Origin: Hesseltinella vesiculosa | Taxonomy: Eukaryota > Mucoromycota > Mucoromycetes > Mucorales > Cunninghamellaceae | Assembly (NCBI GenBank): GCA_002104935.1 | Contig: MCGT01000050.1 | Span: forward strand, 62,001-126,000 | Length of the DNA: 64,000 bases | Direction: 5' to 3' | Shown: piece after piece, positions 43,465 to 53,744 of the stretch | How the letters are laid out: each line of letters opens with the position of its first letter | How positions within the stretch are numbered: the first letter of the stretch is position 1 | Translations under genes and position numbers: made by a program | The notes under the pieces: generated by a model | Told to the model about the DNA's origin: nothing | Seen by the model: the letters and a program-made list of their open reading frames with translations, nothing else | Databases searched by the model: none

Positions 43465-46400
43465 ATGGGTATAAAAAAGCAACAGACGAAACCTACTAAA
43501 AGCGCTAAGCCTACCGACAAAAAGGACATGCTGGAAGAGCAGATCCTGGCCTTGGGTGGCACCTTTGGCGATGTCAAGTTTTTGGAACAAATCGATCTAG
43601 ACAAAGGCGATGAGCTTATTACTTCAACAGAAGCAGATGACAAGGTATGGCTTACATTCACGATCAAGTCAACCATTGGTCAATGCAGGATTGATCAACT
43701 TATCTTTTTTTTTAGACCGAATCGCTTCAAGCTGAACTGTCCGCTTTTCTCAGGAACATTGGCTTGTCTTCGAAAGTCGCCAGCAAACATGTAGAAGTGG
43801 ACGATCTACCCGAGGAGGAAGAACCTGAAGCCAGTGACGATCAAGCCTACGCGGAAGAGGCACAGGACGATGCTATGGAAGCTTCTGAGGACAATGACAG
43901 CAATCACGACAGCGATGAGCCTGATGAAGACACCTTTAAAATCAAATCCGCGTCCGCTTCCAACCTCTTGGTAAGTGCACATTAAAAAAAAACAATGTTT
44001 GTGTCAGTAGAAGCTTATCCGTTTATGAACAATCTTAACTTGTTAGGTGGAGCCTACACCGCAATGGTATAACGCCAAGGTGGAAGTGTTGGGTCAAACG
44101 ACTAAGCCTGCACTATCAGCGGCTGCTGTCGCGGCCAAACTCACCGAAGCCCGTGCGCTGTTGGACAAGGAAAACGAACAGGCGGGCCGTCACGAAGCAT
44201 TGTCATCGTCCGACCGCAAATTCATGGCCAACATCATGCAATCCGGTACCCTCAATGATAAAGTGTCAGCTCTGACGCTGTTGATCCAGGAATCGCCTTT
44301 GCATGGACTCAAGCCCTTGGATACTCTGATCGGCATGAGCAAGAAAAAGGGCCGCAAGGAAGCCAACATGGCCGTGCAAAGTCTCAAAGATCTGTTCGTG
44401 GGCTCGGCTTTGCCCGATCGTAAACTCGTGTATTTTGCTGAGCAACCTCTGCACCACCCTAATGTTACCGACACCCATCTGCTCCTGTGGGCTTTTGAAG
44501 ATTTTCTCAAAAAATACTATTTCGACTTTATCCAACAAGTTGAGGTAAGTTTTATTTTTATTCCTCAAGACAAAACCTCACGTCTTATCCTTTTCCTTGT
44601 CTACTACTAGACACTGTCTCATGACACATTACTCCATATTCGTTACAACATGGTGACATGTCTCTATGATTTATTGGCAGGCAAACCTGAACAAGAACAG
44701 AACTTGCTGAAGCTGTTGGTCAACAAATTGGGTGATTCGGAAAACAAGGTGGCCGCCAAGGCCTCGCAAAAGCTGATTGAATTGCTGGTGCAGCACCCAG
44801 GCATGAAGATGTATGTTGTGCGTGAAATTGAACAGCTGATCCTGCAACCCAAGTCGTCCCCACGTTCGCAATACTATGCCATGGTCACCCTCAACCAAAC
44901 CATCTTGACCGCCAAGGACGCTGCTGTCGCCAACAAATTGATCGAGCTTTATTTTACGTTCTTCCGCCGTCTTATGCAACTGGCCGACCACAACGACGAA
45001 ACTCAAACGGCTGACGACGACAAGGAAGCAACGACTTCCGTGATCACGCAAAAAAAAAAGAGCCGCAAGCAACTAAACCGTGAAAAAGAGGCTGCCCGCA
45101 AACAACAGGAGTCAGACGAGCACCAAAACAAGATGGTGGGCGCCATTCTCACCGGTGTCAACCGAGCCTTCCACTTCTCAACATTATCGGATGAAACCTT
45201 TGAAAAACACATGCAAACCCTGTTCAAGATCACCCATGCCGGCACCTTCAACACCGCCATCCAAGCCCTGTCTTTGATCTTCTCTATCTCACTTACCAAA
45301 CAAACACAATCCGACCGCTTCTATCGTACCATGTATGAATCTATGCTGGACCCTCGCCTACTCACCACCTCCAAGCAAGCCATGTATCTCAATCTACTGT
45401 TCAAGGCCATGCGTGCTGACGAAGACAAACGCCGGGTGAAGTCCTTTATCAAGCGTACTGTTCAAATTGCTGGTCTGCACCAACCTTCCTTTGTCTGTGG
45501 TCTGCTCTATATCCTCAGTCAGGTAAGAGGTCGAGAAAGGTAGGGAGGTGGTAGGCTGACGCTTTGTCTTTTTCCTTTTATTTTTTATTTTTTTTTGGGG
45601 GGGGTCTAGATCATGCATCAGCAGCCTGGATTGCGGTCTATGTTGACAACCCCTGAAGAAAACGATGAAGAGCAATTTGTTGATGCTCCCGAAGATGATG
45701 ACGAAGATGTCAAGCCCACAGCTGAACCTCAACAACCTACTCTGACACTATATGATGGTAGAAAACGTGATCCCCGTTTCAGTAACGCTGAAGGCTCTTG
45801 TCTCTGGGAACTGGTAAAACTTTGTTGGATGGGAGAAATAAGAAAAGAAAGAGGAGAATGAAAAAAAAAAAAAGGATGGTGGAGCGGATTGCAAATTAGG
45901 AAACCGAGGAAGTTGAGCGCTCATTCATTTTTTTATTTTTTCTTATCGTGCTCTAGTTACCCCTCAAACACCACTACCATCCGTCTGTTGTAAAATATAC
46001 CGAAGCCTTGTTCCAAGGTGAATTGATCCAAGACAACCCTGACTTGCACCTGCATACTCTGATGCACTTTTTGGATCGCTTTGTGTACCGCAATGCCAAG
46101 AAACAAACCACCACCAAAGGTTCTTCTATCATGCAACCCATGGCCAATCGACGGGATGGCGGTGTCTTGCAAACAAAGGGTTCTCTGGTGTCTGGAGCGC
46201 CTGTCAATTCTGAAGAATTTTGGCGTCAGCAAATTGACAAAGTGCCTGTGGACGAGGTAAAAAACGAACGTTTTTGATTGGGGATGGCGATTGTTTCGCT
46301 TGTTTCTGACTTTCGTTTGAACCTAGATCTTTTTCCACAAATACTTTACGCAAAAACATGCTGGGGTTGTTCCCAAGACTCAAGATAAAACCGACGACGA

Positions 46401-46803
46401 AGATGAGATTTGGCGGGCCATGATGGCGTCCGTCCCTGGTGGATTGGAAGAAGATGATCTTGCCAATGTGGACGAGGACGATGAAGAAGATGATGAAGAA
46501 ATGCGTGCTTTGCTCATGGAAGAAGATGATGAAGATGAAGATCAAGAGAGCCAAGACGACAGCGAAGACGAAGTCGAGGCCATGAGCGATGATGATGAAG
46601 ACGACGACGGCGAAGACGGCGGGTTTTTGGGCTCCGCCATGCCTGCCAGCTCTGATGATGACGACGAAGCCGATGTCAAACGGACTTTGGATGACGAGGA
46701 AACTCAATTACCCAAGAAAAAGCGCAAGGTTCAACTGCCCACCTTTGCTTCCATGGATGATTATGCTCATTTGCTGGAAGAAGAAGACGATGGCCTGGCT
46801 TAA
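43465..46803 (+). CDS. NOC1: Noc1/Mak21 (CEBPZ) ribosome biogenesis factor
   Basis: Noc1 pairs with Noc2 in the nucleolus to carry early pre-60S particles. Seven exons (43465-43644, 43716-43970, 44047-44544, 44611-45522, 45610-45813, 45957-46256, 46327-46803) give 941 residues. The N-terminus is basic, followed by an acidic region. The CBF/Mak21 domain contains WYNAKVEVLG, DKVSALTLLIQESPLHGL, HHPNVTDTHLLLWAFEDFL, DSENKVAAKASQKLIELL and LLTTSKQAMYLNLLFKAM. After intron 5, PLKHHYHPSVVKYTEALF and IFFHKYFTQKHA are family signatures. The C-terminus is very acidic, then KKKRKVQLP (an NLS-like stretch). Length and order match the family. Confidence 0.94.
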
Positions 46804-47252
46804 GCCATCTACTTCTTATATTTTTATTCGCATTTCGCATCCCATTCTCAGCACTTTTTTTTCCCACTCTCTCCCACCCCCAAATAGAGTTCTTTTTTTT
46901 CCATTGTTTGCATTTCATTGAAATAATAAAAATATCAAAGGCCGTGATCGATCTACCGATTGAAACAAGTCCAATGGAAACAAGACAACCACATTTTCGG
47001 AGAAGCATGAACGACGGGTGAAACGTCGTATTCAGGCGCCGCTCACTTTTTTTCTTTAAATGTGGCCCTTTTATTCAAGATCCTCTTTTTTTTTTTTTTT
47101 TTTTTTTTCCTTCTCAACTTTTTTTTTTTTTTTTTCCTTTTCATCAGTTATTCCCCTTGTCTTTCATCTTCATTCAACTTGCATTTATCTCATTGCTTTG
47201 ACCTCATATCACCCCTTTTCTTCTTGATTCTGCCACCTTTTTTTGATTCACT
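46804..47252. other. NOC1 3' end and next promoter
   Basis: Two long T runs (about 47088-47135) precede the Sfp1-like start. No gene was seen. Confidence 0.5.
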
Positions 47253-48300
47253 ATGCCTATCCCTATTGAATATAGCTGTCTTCGACGTATGAGCACCTTG
47301 ACCGTCCCTAAACAAGATATTCATTTCTCGTAAGTAGTTTAACCCAAGATGACACGTAAGCTGACCGAGGTTTTTATTTTTAAAAAAAAGGATTTATGAT
47401 TTTGAAAAGTGTGAACCTCAACAAACCTTGACGGATCCTTCTCTGGAATGCCGTGATCTGGAAGACAGTTTCTGTCGTAACTTCTCATGCTGTGGTATGG
47501 TCCTGGCGGATTTGCACGACCTGTTGCAGCACTATGAAGAACATCATGTTTCCATGGAAGAAGATGAGGAGGAGGAAGCTCTGATGGACGAACTGGTGTG
47601 GACCCCTCCCATGTCTCCCAATGATGAAAAGGTCTGTGGTATGGATTGGTCCCCTTTAAGCCAGGAACTGCATCCCCAAATGATGTTGCCAACACCCTCC
47701 TGCTCAGAAGATGAGGAAGACATCGACATCTCCTATGAAACTGAAGAAAACTCTGTCTTTGCTGGTAGCCGCAAACGCAACTTCCAACAAATCGCCTGTA
47801 CCAACGATGCTATGGATTTACTCACTCTGTCTGCTGCAAAAAAGCTTGCCATGGCCACCGGTGACTCCCTTGATCATATGTCTGATGAAGAATTCTTGGC
47901 TCATGCCAACGTCTTGCTCGCCTCGGCCAATAATGCCAGTAAGTTCTATTTTTTTTTTTTTCGCTGTCCGAAGCTGGCACTGACTCCTTTGTTACCTAAA
48001 AAAACAGTGCTGGATCTTAATGCTGATAAACCCTACAAGTGCTTGGTCGATGGCTGTGACAAAGCTTACAAAAATGCCAACGGCTTGAAATATCACAAAG
48101 AACATGGCCATTGCAACACTGAAGAAGACAGCGATGTGCCCAAGCCTTATCAATGCACCATTGGTGACTGTGGCAAACGTTACAAGAACCTCAACGGCCT
48201 TAAATATCACATTGAGCACTCTCACATGGCGGCTCTCAATCATACCCTTGCAACCTTTGGCAACACAATCATGGCTACTCCTTTTGCTCCTGTCTTCTAA
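47253..48300 (+). CDS. SFP1: Sfp1-like C2H2 zinc-finger factor
   Basis: Yeast Sfp1 switches on ribosomal-protein and ribosome-biogenesis genes in response to nutrients and TOR. Three exons (47253-47329, 47391-47938, 48008-48300) give 305 residues. An N-terminal finger-like motif reads CRNFSCCGMVLADLHDLLQH. Two tandem C-terminal fingers read YKCLVDGCDKAYKNANGLKY then HKEHGH, and YQCTIGDCGKRYKNLNGLKY then HIEHSH. The K-N-x-N-GLKYH helices are the Sfp1 signature. Acidic patches (EEDEEEE, SEDEEDIDIS) lie between them. The second intron has an A-rich acceptor (CCTAAAAAAACAG), and so does the first (TAAAAAAAAG). Confidence 0.88.
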
Positions 48301-48919
48301 AAAATCCTCATCATCCCCCCCTTTACCTTCATCTGTACACACATTTAGTTTTGTCTCATTGTAATCATATATACTTGTCCTATTTATCCTTTTCTTTTTT
48401 TCTTCATTCTCACCTCATACGCATTTTTAACTCATTAAAAAAAATATTGTAAATTGACCTCCATTTTGAAAACTCGACCCAATTTCTTTCGCTCGCTTTG
48501 TTGGCAACTTTTCCCTTTTTTTGCAACATACAACCTTCTGGCCCCCCGTCAAAACAATAAAAATAAGAAAATGATCCCAGCAAATTACTGTTTTTGCCAC
48601 GTTTGAAAGAGCATTGCGAAACCTAAACCTTATTCGAGTCGCACAAGGGTACACGAAAACTGGTCAGCCCTTGCTCTTCTGGCTTTTGGTTCAATCCCCC
48701 TTTGTGCTCACCTGACGTCACATCGTAAGTATTTTTTAGATCCATCTGTACTTGTCATTTGATAGCTTTTTAAAGTCTTTCCGTCATTCGTTGCCAGGGT
48801 GTTACGAGTCAAACTGGCTGATGTCGCTTTTTTTTTTTTAGACCAAGCGTTTATTTTTATTTCAACCAAATTGAATGGCAGAAAAGGGAGGCTGGAAAAA
48901 AAAAAAGGGCGGGGTAGAT
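48301..48919. other. Convergent intergenic region
   Basis: It lies between the Sfp1-like and Avo2-like stops. No gene was seen. Confidence 0.5.
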
Positions 48920-50339
48920 TTATCGGGTTTTCACGGAGGACATATCCTGCAAAGACGGACTGGAGCCACTGTACATGTAATGGGAGCCAGTGGAACCAAG
49001 GGACTCTGCAAATAGGTTGGGTATAGGGATAGAGGAAGAGGAGGTGGACGCCCGAGGAACAGGAGAATCCAGGCCCGAGGTGCCGTGCGACGTGGTCCGA
49101 GTGATCATGGGGCCAGAGGTGTTGTAAGGAGGATGAAGGCCAAGGGATGAAGTGGACGACATGGGGTATTGCCGGTGGCCATGCGTGGTTGGTAACGACA
49201 TGGTTGAATCCAAATCAAACGACATGTTGGAAAGTTCTAATTTCAAAAAAAGGTCAGCCTACATACACCCTTGTCACTTCTTTTTCCCAGACTCATTACC
49301 ACGCAAATGATCTTTGATGGCTAGACTGTAGGCGTAATCGGCAGCTGTAAAATGACTATGGTTTTGGAGATCCACATGGCACCCTTGCGACTAAAGAGGA
49401 GCTGGTCAGTTTGAGCTTGCCTTCCAGCGATGCCTTTTTAACCTACGATAAGCAACTCCATCACTTTGGGATGTCCCCAGGCAGCTGCATAGTGCAACGC
49501 AGAGTTGCCTTCGTTATCTGTGTGGTCAATGTCCGCCGAGATGGACAGGAGGCTCTATAAAAAAAAAGTAAGTTCTGTACGTCTGTCTACCTGCTCAGCT
49601 TTCGTTACCCCAACAAGATTGGCATTGCCTTTTTGCGCCGCCACAAGCAACGCACTGCAGCCATCTCGAGAAATCGCGTGGATCACTTCGGGGTATCTTG
49701 AAATGTAGCTGTAAAAGATCTATTCAGTAAATAACCCCATCAGTACCATCGTCAACTCACTCCCTATGTCTTATTTTTTTTTTTTACCTCCTCGTGATTG
49801 TATAAAATGGCCAGCATGAGCACTGTGACGCCTTGGTTGTCCTGTTTGCCAGTAAAATAAGGAAGGGTGTGAGTGTCCAGGAGGGGTACATTAACGTCAG
49901 GAACGTTCATGCATGCCTTACCATGGAGATCATTTCTTCCTCATGGCCAGCATCAAGAAGCCAATTAACAAGCTCGACATGGCCATATCGTGTTGCAAGC
50001 ATGAGCGTGGTACTACACAAAGACTGTCAGCGCAACTCGTTTCTTTTTCAGACATGGCCATGACCGATGCAAACTTACTAGCCATTTTCTGGATCAGGGT
50101 TTTGTATATCAGGTGTCATCTTGGCTAATCGTTTGACAGCAGCAAGATTTCCTTCTATAAGAGTCCAATTCACATAACAAAAAGGTTGGCGCTGCACAAG
50201 AAATGTCATCTTGTTCTGCTTGTTTCTTACGTATGGCAGCCAGTCTCAGGCGTACTGAAGGGCTTTCTCTTACAATAGCGGCTCGCTTCAGGTCGAAAAA
50301 TGTTGCCTTGGGTATTGATTTCTTGGCATAAAGATTCAT
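48920..50339 (-). CDS. AVO2: Avo2-like ankyrin-repeat protein (TORC2)
   Basis: Avo2 is a peripheral subunit of TORC2, which controls actin and membrane stress signalling. Eight exons (50339-50231, 50154-50079, 50012-49922, 49841-49788, 49719-49609, 49554-49447, 49390-49300, 49236-48920) give 318 residues. The start of the fold, PSVRLRLAAIQGNLAAVKRL, with PDPENGYTTLMLATRYGHVE, matches the Avo2 pattern (S-V-R-L-R then EGNL and D-x-ENG). Further ankyrin units: DNQGVTVLMLAI, SRDGCSALLVAAQKGNANLV, DNEGNSALHYAAAWGHPKVM, HFTAADYAYSLAIKDHL. The C-terminal 100 residues are Ser/Thr/Pro-rich and probably phosphorylated. Eight short exons make this one of the most intron-rich genes here. A start further upstream is possible. 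Confidence 0.75.
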
Positions 50340-50923
50340 CAGTGTGTATGTGTGTGTGAAAAAAAAAAAAAAAACCAACTGGATACAGAAAAAAAAAAAG
50401 AAATGAGCGCCAATTGTTTACCCGAATTTCATCACCCGCTGCCAACCTGAGCTTGGGCTGGCATGCGGGCGAGAATTTGGTTTAGGACAGAACTGGCATG
50501 TTGTCTTCACATCATGGCCAAATACGGTATGGAAAATACAGTTCTTGGGGACTATCTTGAAGAATGGTTGCCGATGGCAGTTGGTCAATGGCCAAAGCGG
50601 TCAGCGACAGGCTCGGGAGTGTCTGGATGATGGCTGGGATTCAAAAGCACAACCGCTGCCAAAAAAAAAAAAAAAATAAGAATGGCCACAGGCAAGCCTC
50701 TTCCTCAATACCCTTGGTGTTTTCTCCTTGCATTGGACATTTTCTATGTCCTCGTATTCGTCCAGCAAAATAACGCAAAACGGTTGTGAACCATTCCGTT
50801 TGAAAACAAGCGAGAAAAACGTGGCCATACCCCCTGGAACATTCCCAGTCAGGGGTCAGTAGAAAGACAGTTCAAAAAGCCATGGCATTTTTTTTTCTTT
50901 CCTGATTCCATAGCGTCTTTACA
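50340..50923. other. Divergent promoter region
   Basis: It lies between the Avo2-like and Sec66 starts and has A runs at about 50358 and 50660. No gene was seen. Confidence 0.5.
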
Positions 50924-51511
50924 ATGACCATATCTGTTTATTTCCCTATGCTTTACATCGGCCTTACTGGTATTACAGCACAGCTGCTGATTCGACTATT
51001 CACAAAATATGGTGAGAGAGATGCCAATTGTGTGACCCAGCCTTGCACGGCCAAGTACAAAAAAAAAAGTAAGATGAAGAGAACGAAATTTAACTTGCTT
51101 CTTTTTTTTTTAGGAGACAAACAGGTTTCCGACGAGGCATGGTTCCCACTGAATAAGAGCAAATATGCGTACTTGGCGATCAAGGAACAACCGGAAGCAC
51201 CACTACATCACGTCAAAGCGGCACTACTGGCCCGGGCCGTCGAATGTGTGCGGCGGATCCGCCACCTGCAAAGCAACGAACAGGTACTACCCCAGCTAAT
51301 GCAGAAAGGGCTGATTAATGACAGGCTGCACCATGAACTCAAGACAGCCGAGACTGAGGCGGCACAAGAAGGGCAAGAGATTTTCGACGAGGCCGAAGCC
51401 TTGGTGCGAGGCTGGAGCAAAACCATCTTTACCACAGCCATGCACATGATAGAATTCGAGAAATTAAAACAATCAGTGGATACCATCCGTGTTCCTCCAC
51501 AGCGAGAATAA
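50924..51511 (+). CDS. SEC66: Sec66/Sec71 translocon subunit
   Basis: A subunit of the Sec62-Sec63-Sec71-Sec72 complex for post-translational import into the ER. Two exons (50924-51011, 51114-51511) give 161 residues. An N-terminal anchor (YFPMLYIGLTGITAQLLI) precedes the cytosolic part: WFPLNKSKYAYLAIKEQPEA, LLARAVECVRRIRHLQSNEQ, QKGLINDRLHHELKTAE and EVE-like DEAEALVRGWSKTIF. These match the Sec66 family; it is a little shorter than the yeast protein. Confidence 0.88.
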   Translation: MTISVYFPMLYIGLTGITAQLLIRLFTKYGERDANCVTQPCTAKYKKKSKMKRTKFNLLLFFLGDKQVSDEAWFPLNKSKYAYLAIKEQPEAPLHHVKAALLARAVECVRRIRHLQSNEQVLPQLMQKGLINDRLHHELKTAETEAAQEGQEIFDEAEALVRGWSKTIFTTAMHMIEFEKLKQSVDTIRVPPQRE

Positions 51512-52186
51512 AATCCTCCTCTTTGCTTTTCATTTGTTTGTCTATGGGCTTAAAAAGGCGACTGATCACCGCCAGCTTGCCTGAAAAAAAGGATCTACGA
51601 AAAATACGTTGCACCATGGATGAATTCCCATTGTCCTTTTTCTCTCCTCTCCTTTTTTTTTTTTTTTTTCACTCTCACTCGAATTTCACCTAGATCTCCT
51701 TCCCTTCATTGATCTGATCGCGTTTTCCCCACGCTCAAGAGGCATTTCCAAATGTGCAGAGACAACAACTGCCTTTTTTCCGCCACAGCCTGCCCTGACT
51801 TTCTTACCCACAAACCACCATCGTTTATTTTTATCGTCAAGGGAGGGCCAAACACAGACCAAAACTTTAAATGCCAAGTCTACAAGTGGGATTTCAATTA
51901 TGAGATGTTTGGTGCAACCAGCGCGTTTGCGTCACTTCCCCGATTAGGCCCAGCCATCGATGAATTCTTTTTTGACATGGCAAGGTTGATTTGGATGCAC
52001 TCCTTAATTTCATTAGTCTGATAAAGAAACAGGAAGGTGGGCTATCATCCTGTGGATGTTCTCTTGGGCGTTTTTATAATTCGGTGGCCTGTTCATTTCC
52101 CCTACGCTCGCTTCTTTTTCCTATTCTTTTTTTTTTTCTTTTCTTTTTTAACCTTCATTTTTTTTTGTTCACTTCAACACCGCATC
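51512..52186. other. Promoter of 7TM gene 2
   Basis: Pyrimidine-rich up to the start codon. An open frame at 51752-52021 shows no gene-like structure. Confidence 0.5.
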
Positions 52187-53566
52187 ATGTCGTATCCAAT
52201 GTCGCAATACCCTGACGGTGCGCCATATGGTAATACTACCACCAGCCTCACAGGTATCCAGATGCCATTGGGTATCGTTGGCCCCGACGGGCTCGAGGTC
52301 ATGTCAGAGGCTATCTCACTATTCTGCATCTCTCTTTTGGCGATTGTGTTTGGCGCCAAGTCTTACAATGAGACCTGGAAAACGACAAATTACGGTCGCA
52401 TCATCGTTCTGCTCTTGTATATCTGTTCATGGTCCTTCTCTGTCACCTCAGTGCTGGTTGTGTCTACCAATGACTGTAAGGGCTAAAAAAAAAAATCCAT
52501 ACCTGCTCGTTTGCCCCCTAACCATTTTTATTTTTGACAGTCAACATCATCTCGTGTACCATTGGTATGCTCAGTTGCGATGTCTTTTACGCAGGCACAA
52601 AAATCATCCTTTACATGTGGCTGATCGAACGAGTACATATTGTCACCAACACGAAAAAGAAACGCACCAAATCATGCGCCTACAAATTCCACATCGCGCT
52701 GCTCTTTCCATATGTTGTTATCTTTATCCTCATGGTAGACCCTCGTCTCTTTTTTCTTTTTGATCTGAGACATATAACGATTCTCCTTTTTATTTTAGCT
52801 GACGTTCCGAAACATCTATATCGAAGACAATGGCATTTGTATGATGGGTCTTCAATACGTGGCGAGCATTCCCCTTTTGGTAAGCCGATGGTGAATTTTC
52901 TTCGATTTGACTTTCCTGACTTCGCTTCCATTTCTTCCCTGTCCTTTTAGATCTATGACTTTGTAAGTGCCAATGAAAGAGCAGGTACCGATGACAAGGT
53001 GCTTACAGTGTTTTTTTTTCAGATCTTCAACTTTTACTTGACATGGCTGTTCATGCGGCCATTGATGAGCGTGGGCCGCAATTCAAGGATGGATTGGAAA
53101 CGGTCGAGACTTTATCGCCTGGCTCGTCGTACGCTGGTGGCCTCCTTGGTATGCTTGCTAGTATCGTTTGCCAATGTATCTGTAGTGGTGATAACACAAG
53201 GTCATGAACGCGGCCTGGAATGCTTGACCATGTGCACTGTGGACGTCACGGTAAGCACCCATTCTTTTTTTTTTGGCACGTGATTATTCACCCCTCCCTT
53301 TCTTCCTAAAGATCAATGTGTTGACCGTGCACTGGGTCACCAGCAACAACCAAAAGGGCGGAAAAGATGTCACGACACGGAACAAACACGCACACACCGG
53401 CGACGTGATGACAGCTGAAATGACCTTTGACGAACAAGAAACCTTTTCGGACAAACCTGCTCGTGGAAAATTCGATGCCCCGACCGACCAGGACGACAGT
53501 TCCAGCCATGAATCCCAACCCTCTGGCTACCAGTCCAACACCAGCACCCAACCTTTGCAGTATTAA
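52187..53566 (+). CDS. Seven-TM receptor-like protein 2
   Basis: A paralogue of the protein at 21320-22667. Six exons (52187-52475, 52541-52734, 52799-52879, 52951-52962, 53023-53250, 53312-53566) give 352 residues. Seven hydrophobic segments can be counted. After TM3 it reads MWLIERVHIV, then KKKRTKS; TM5 ends NFYLTWLFMRPLMSVGRN; TM6 follows RRTLVASLVCLLVSFAN; TM7 ends INVLTVHWVTS. The N-terminal 40 residues are outside and have a possible glycosylation site (NTTT). The tail is hydrophilic with acidic and Ser-rich stretches. The exon-intron layout agrees with gene 1 apart from one split exon in each. Receptor function is inferred from topology only. Confidence 0.82.
52951..52962 (+). other. 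12-nt microexon of 7TM gene 2
   Basis: CTTTTAG|ATCTATGACTTT|GTAAGTG encodes IYDF, at the same place as VYDT in gene 1. Confidence 0.82.
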
Positions 53567-53744
53567 TCCCTTGTCGACACGTCCCCCCCCCTTTTTTTTT
53601 AATCGCTCCTATGCCAATGAACATGAACATCCTATTAAATTTCGCTTTTTTTTATTATTATTTTAACAAGCCAACAACTTCTATGAGGTAGGGGGGTAAA
53701 AGCAAGGGAGAGAGAAAAAAAAATCATCTGACAACAAAGAGAGA

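Noticed and set aside
51752..52021. An 89-codon plus-strand frame upstream of 7TM gene 2
   Set aside because: Composition is irregular, no splice sites continue it, and it overlaps the promoter region.
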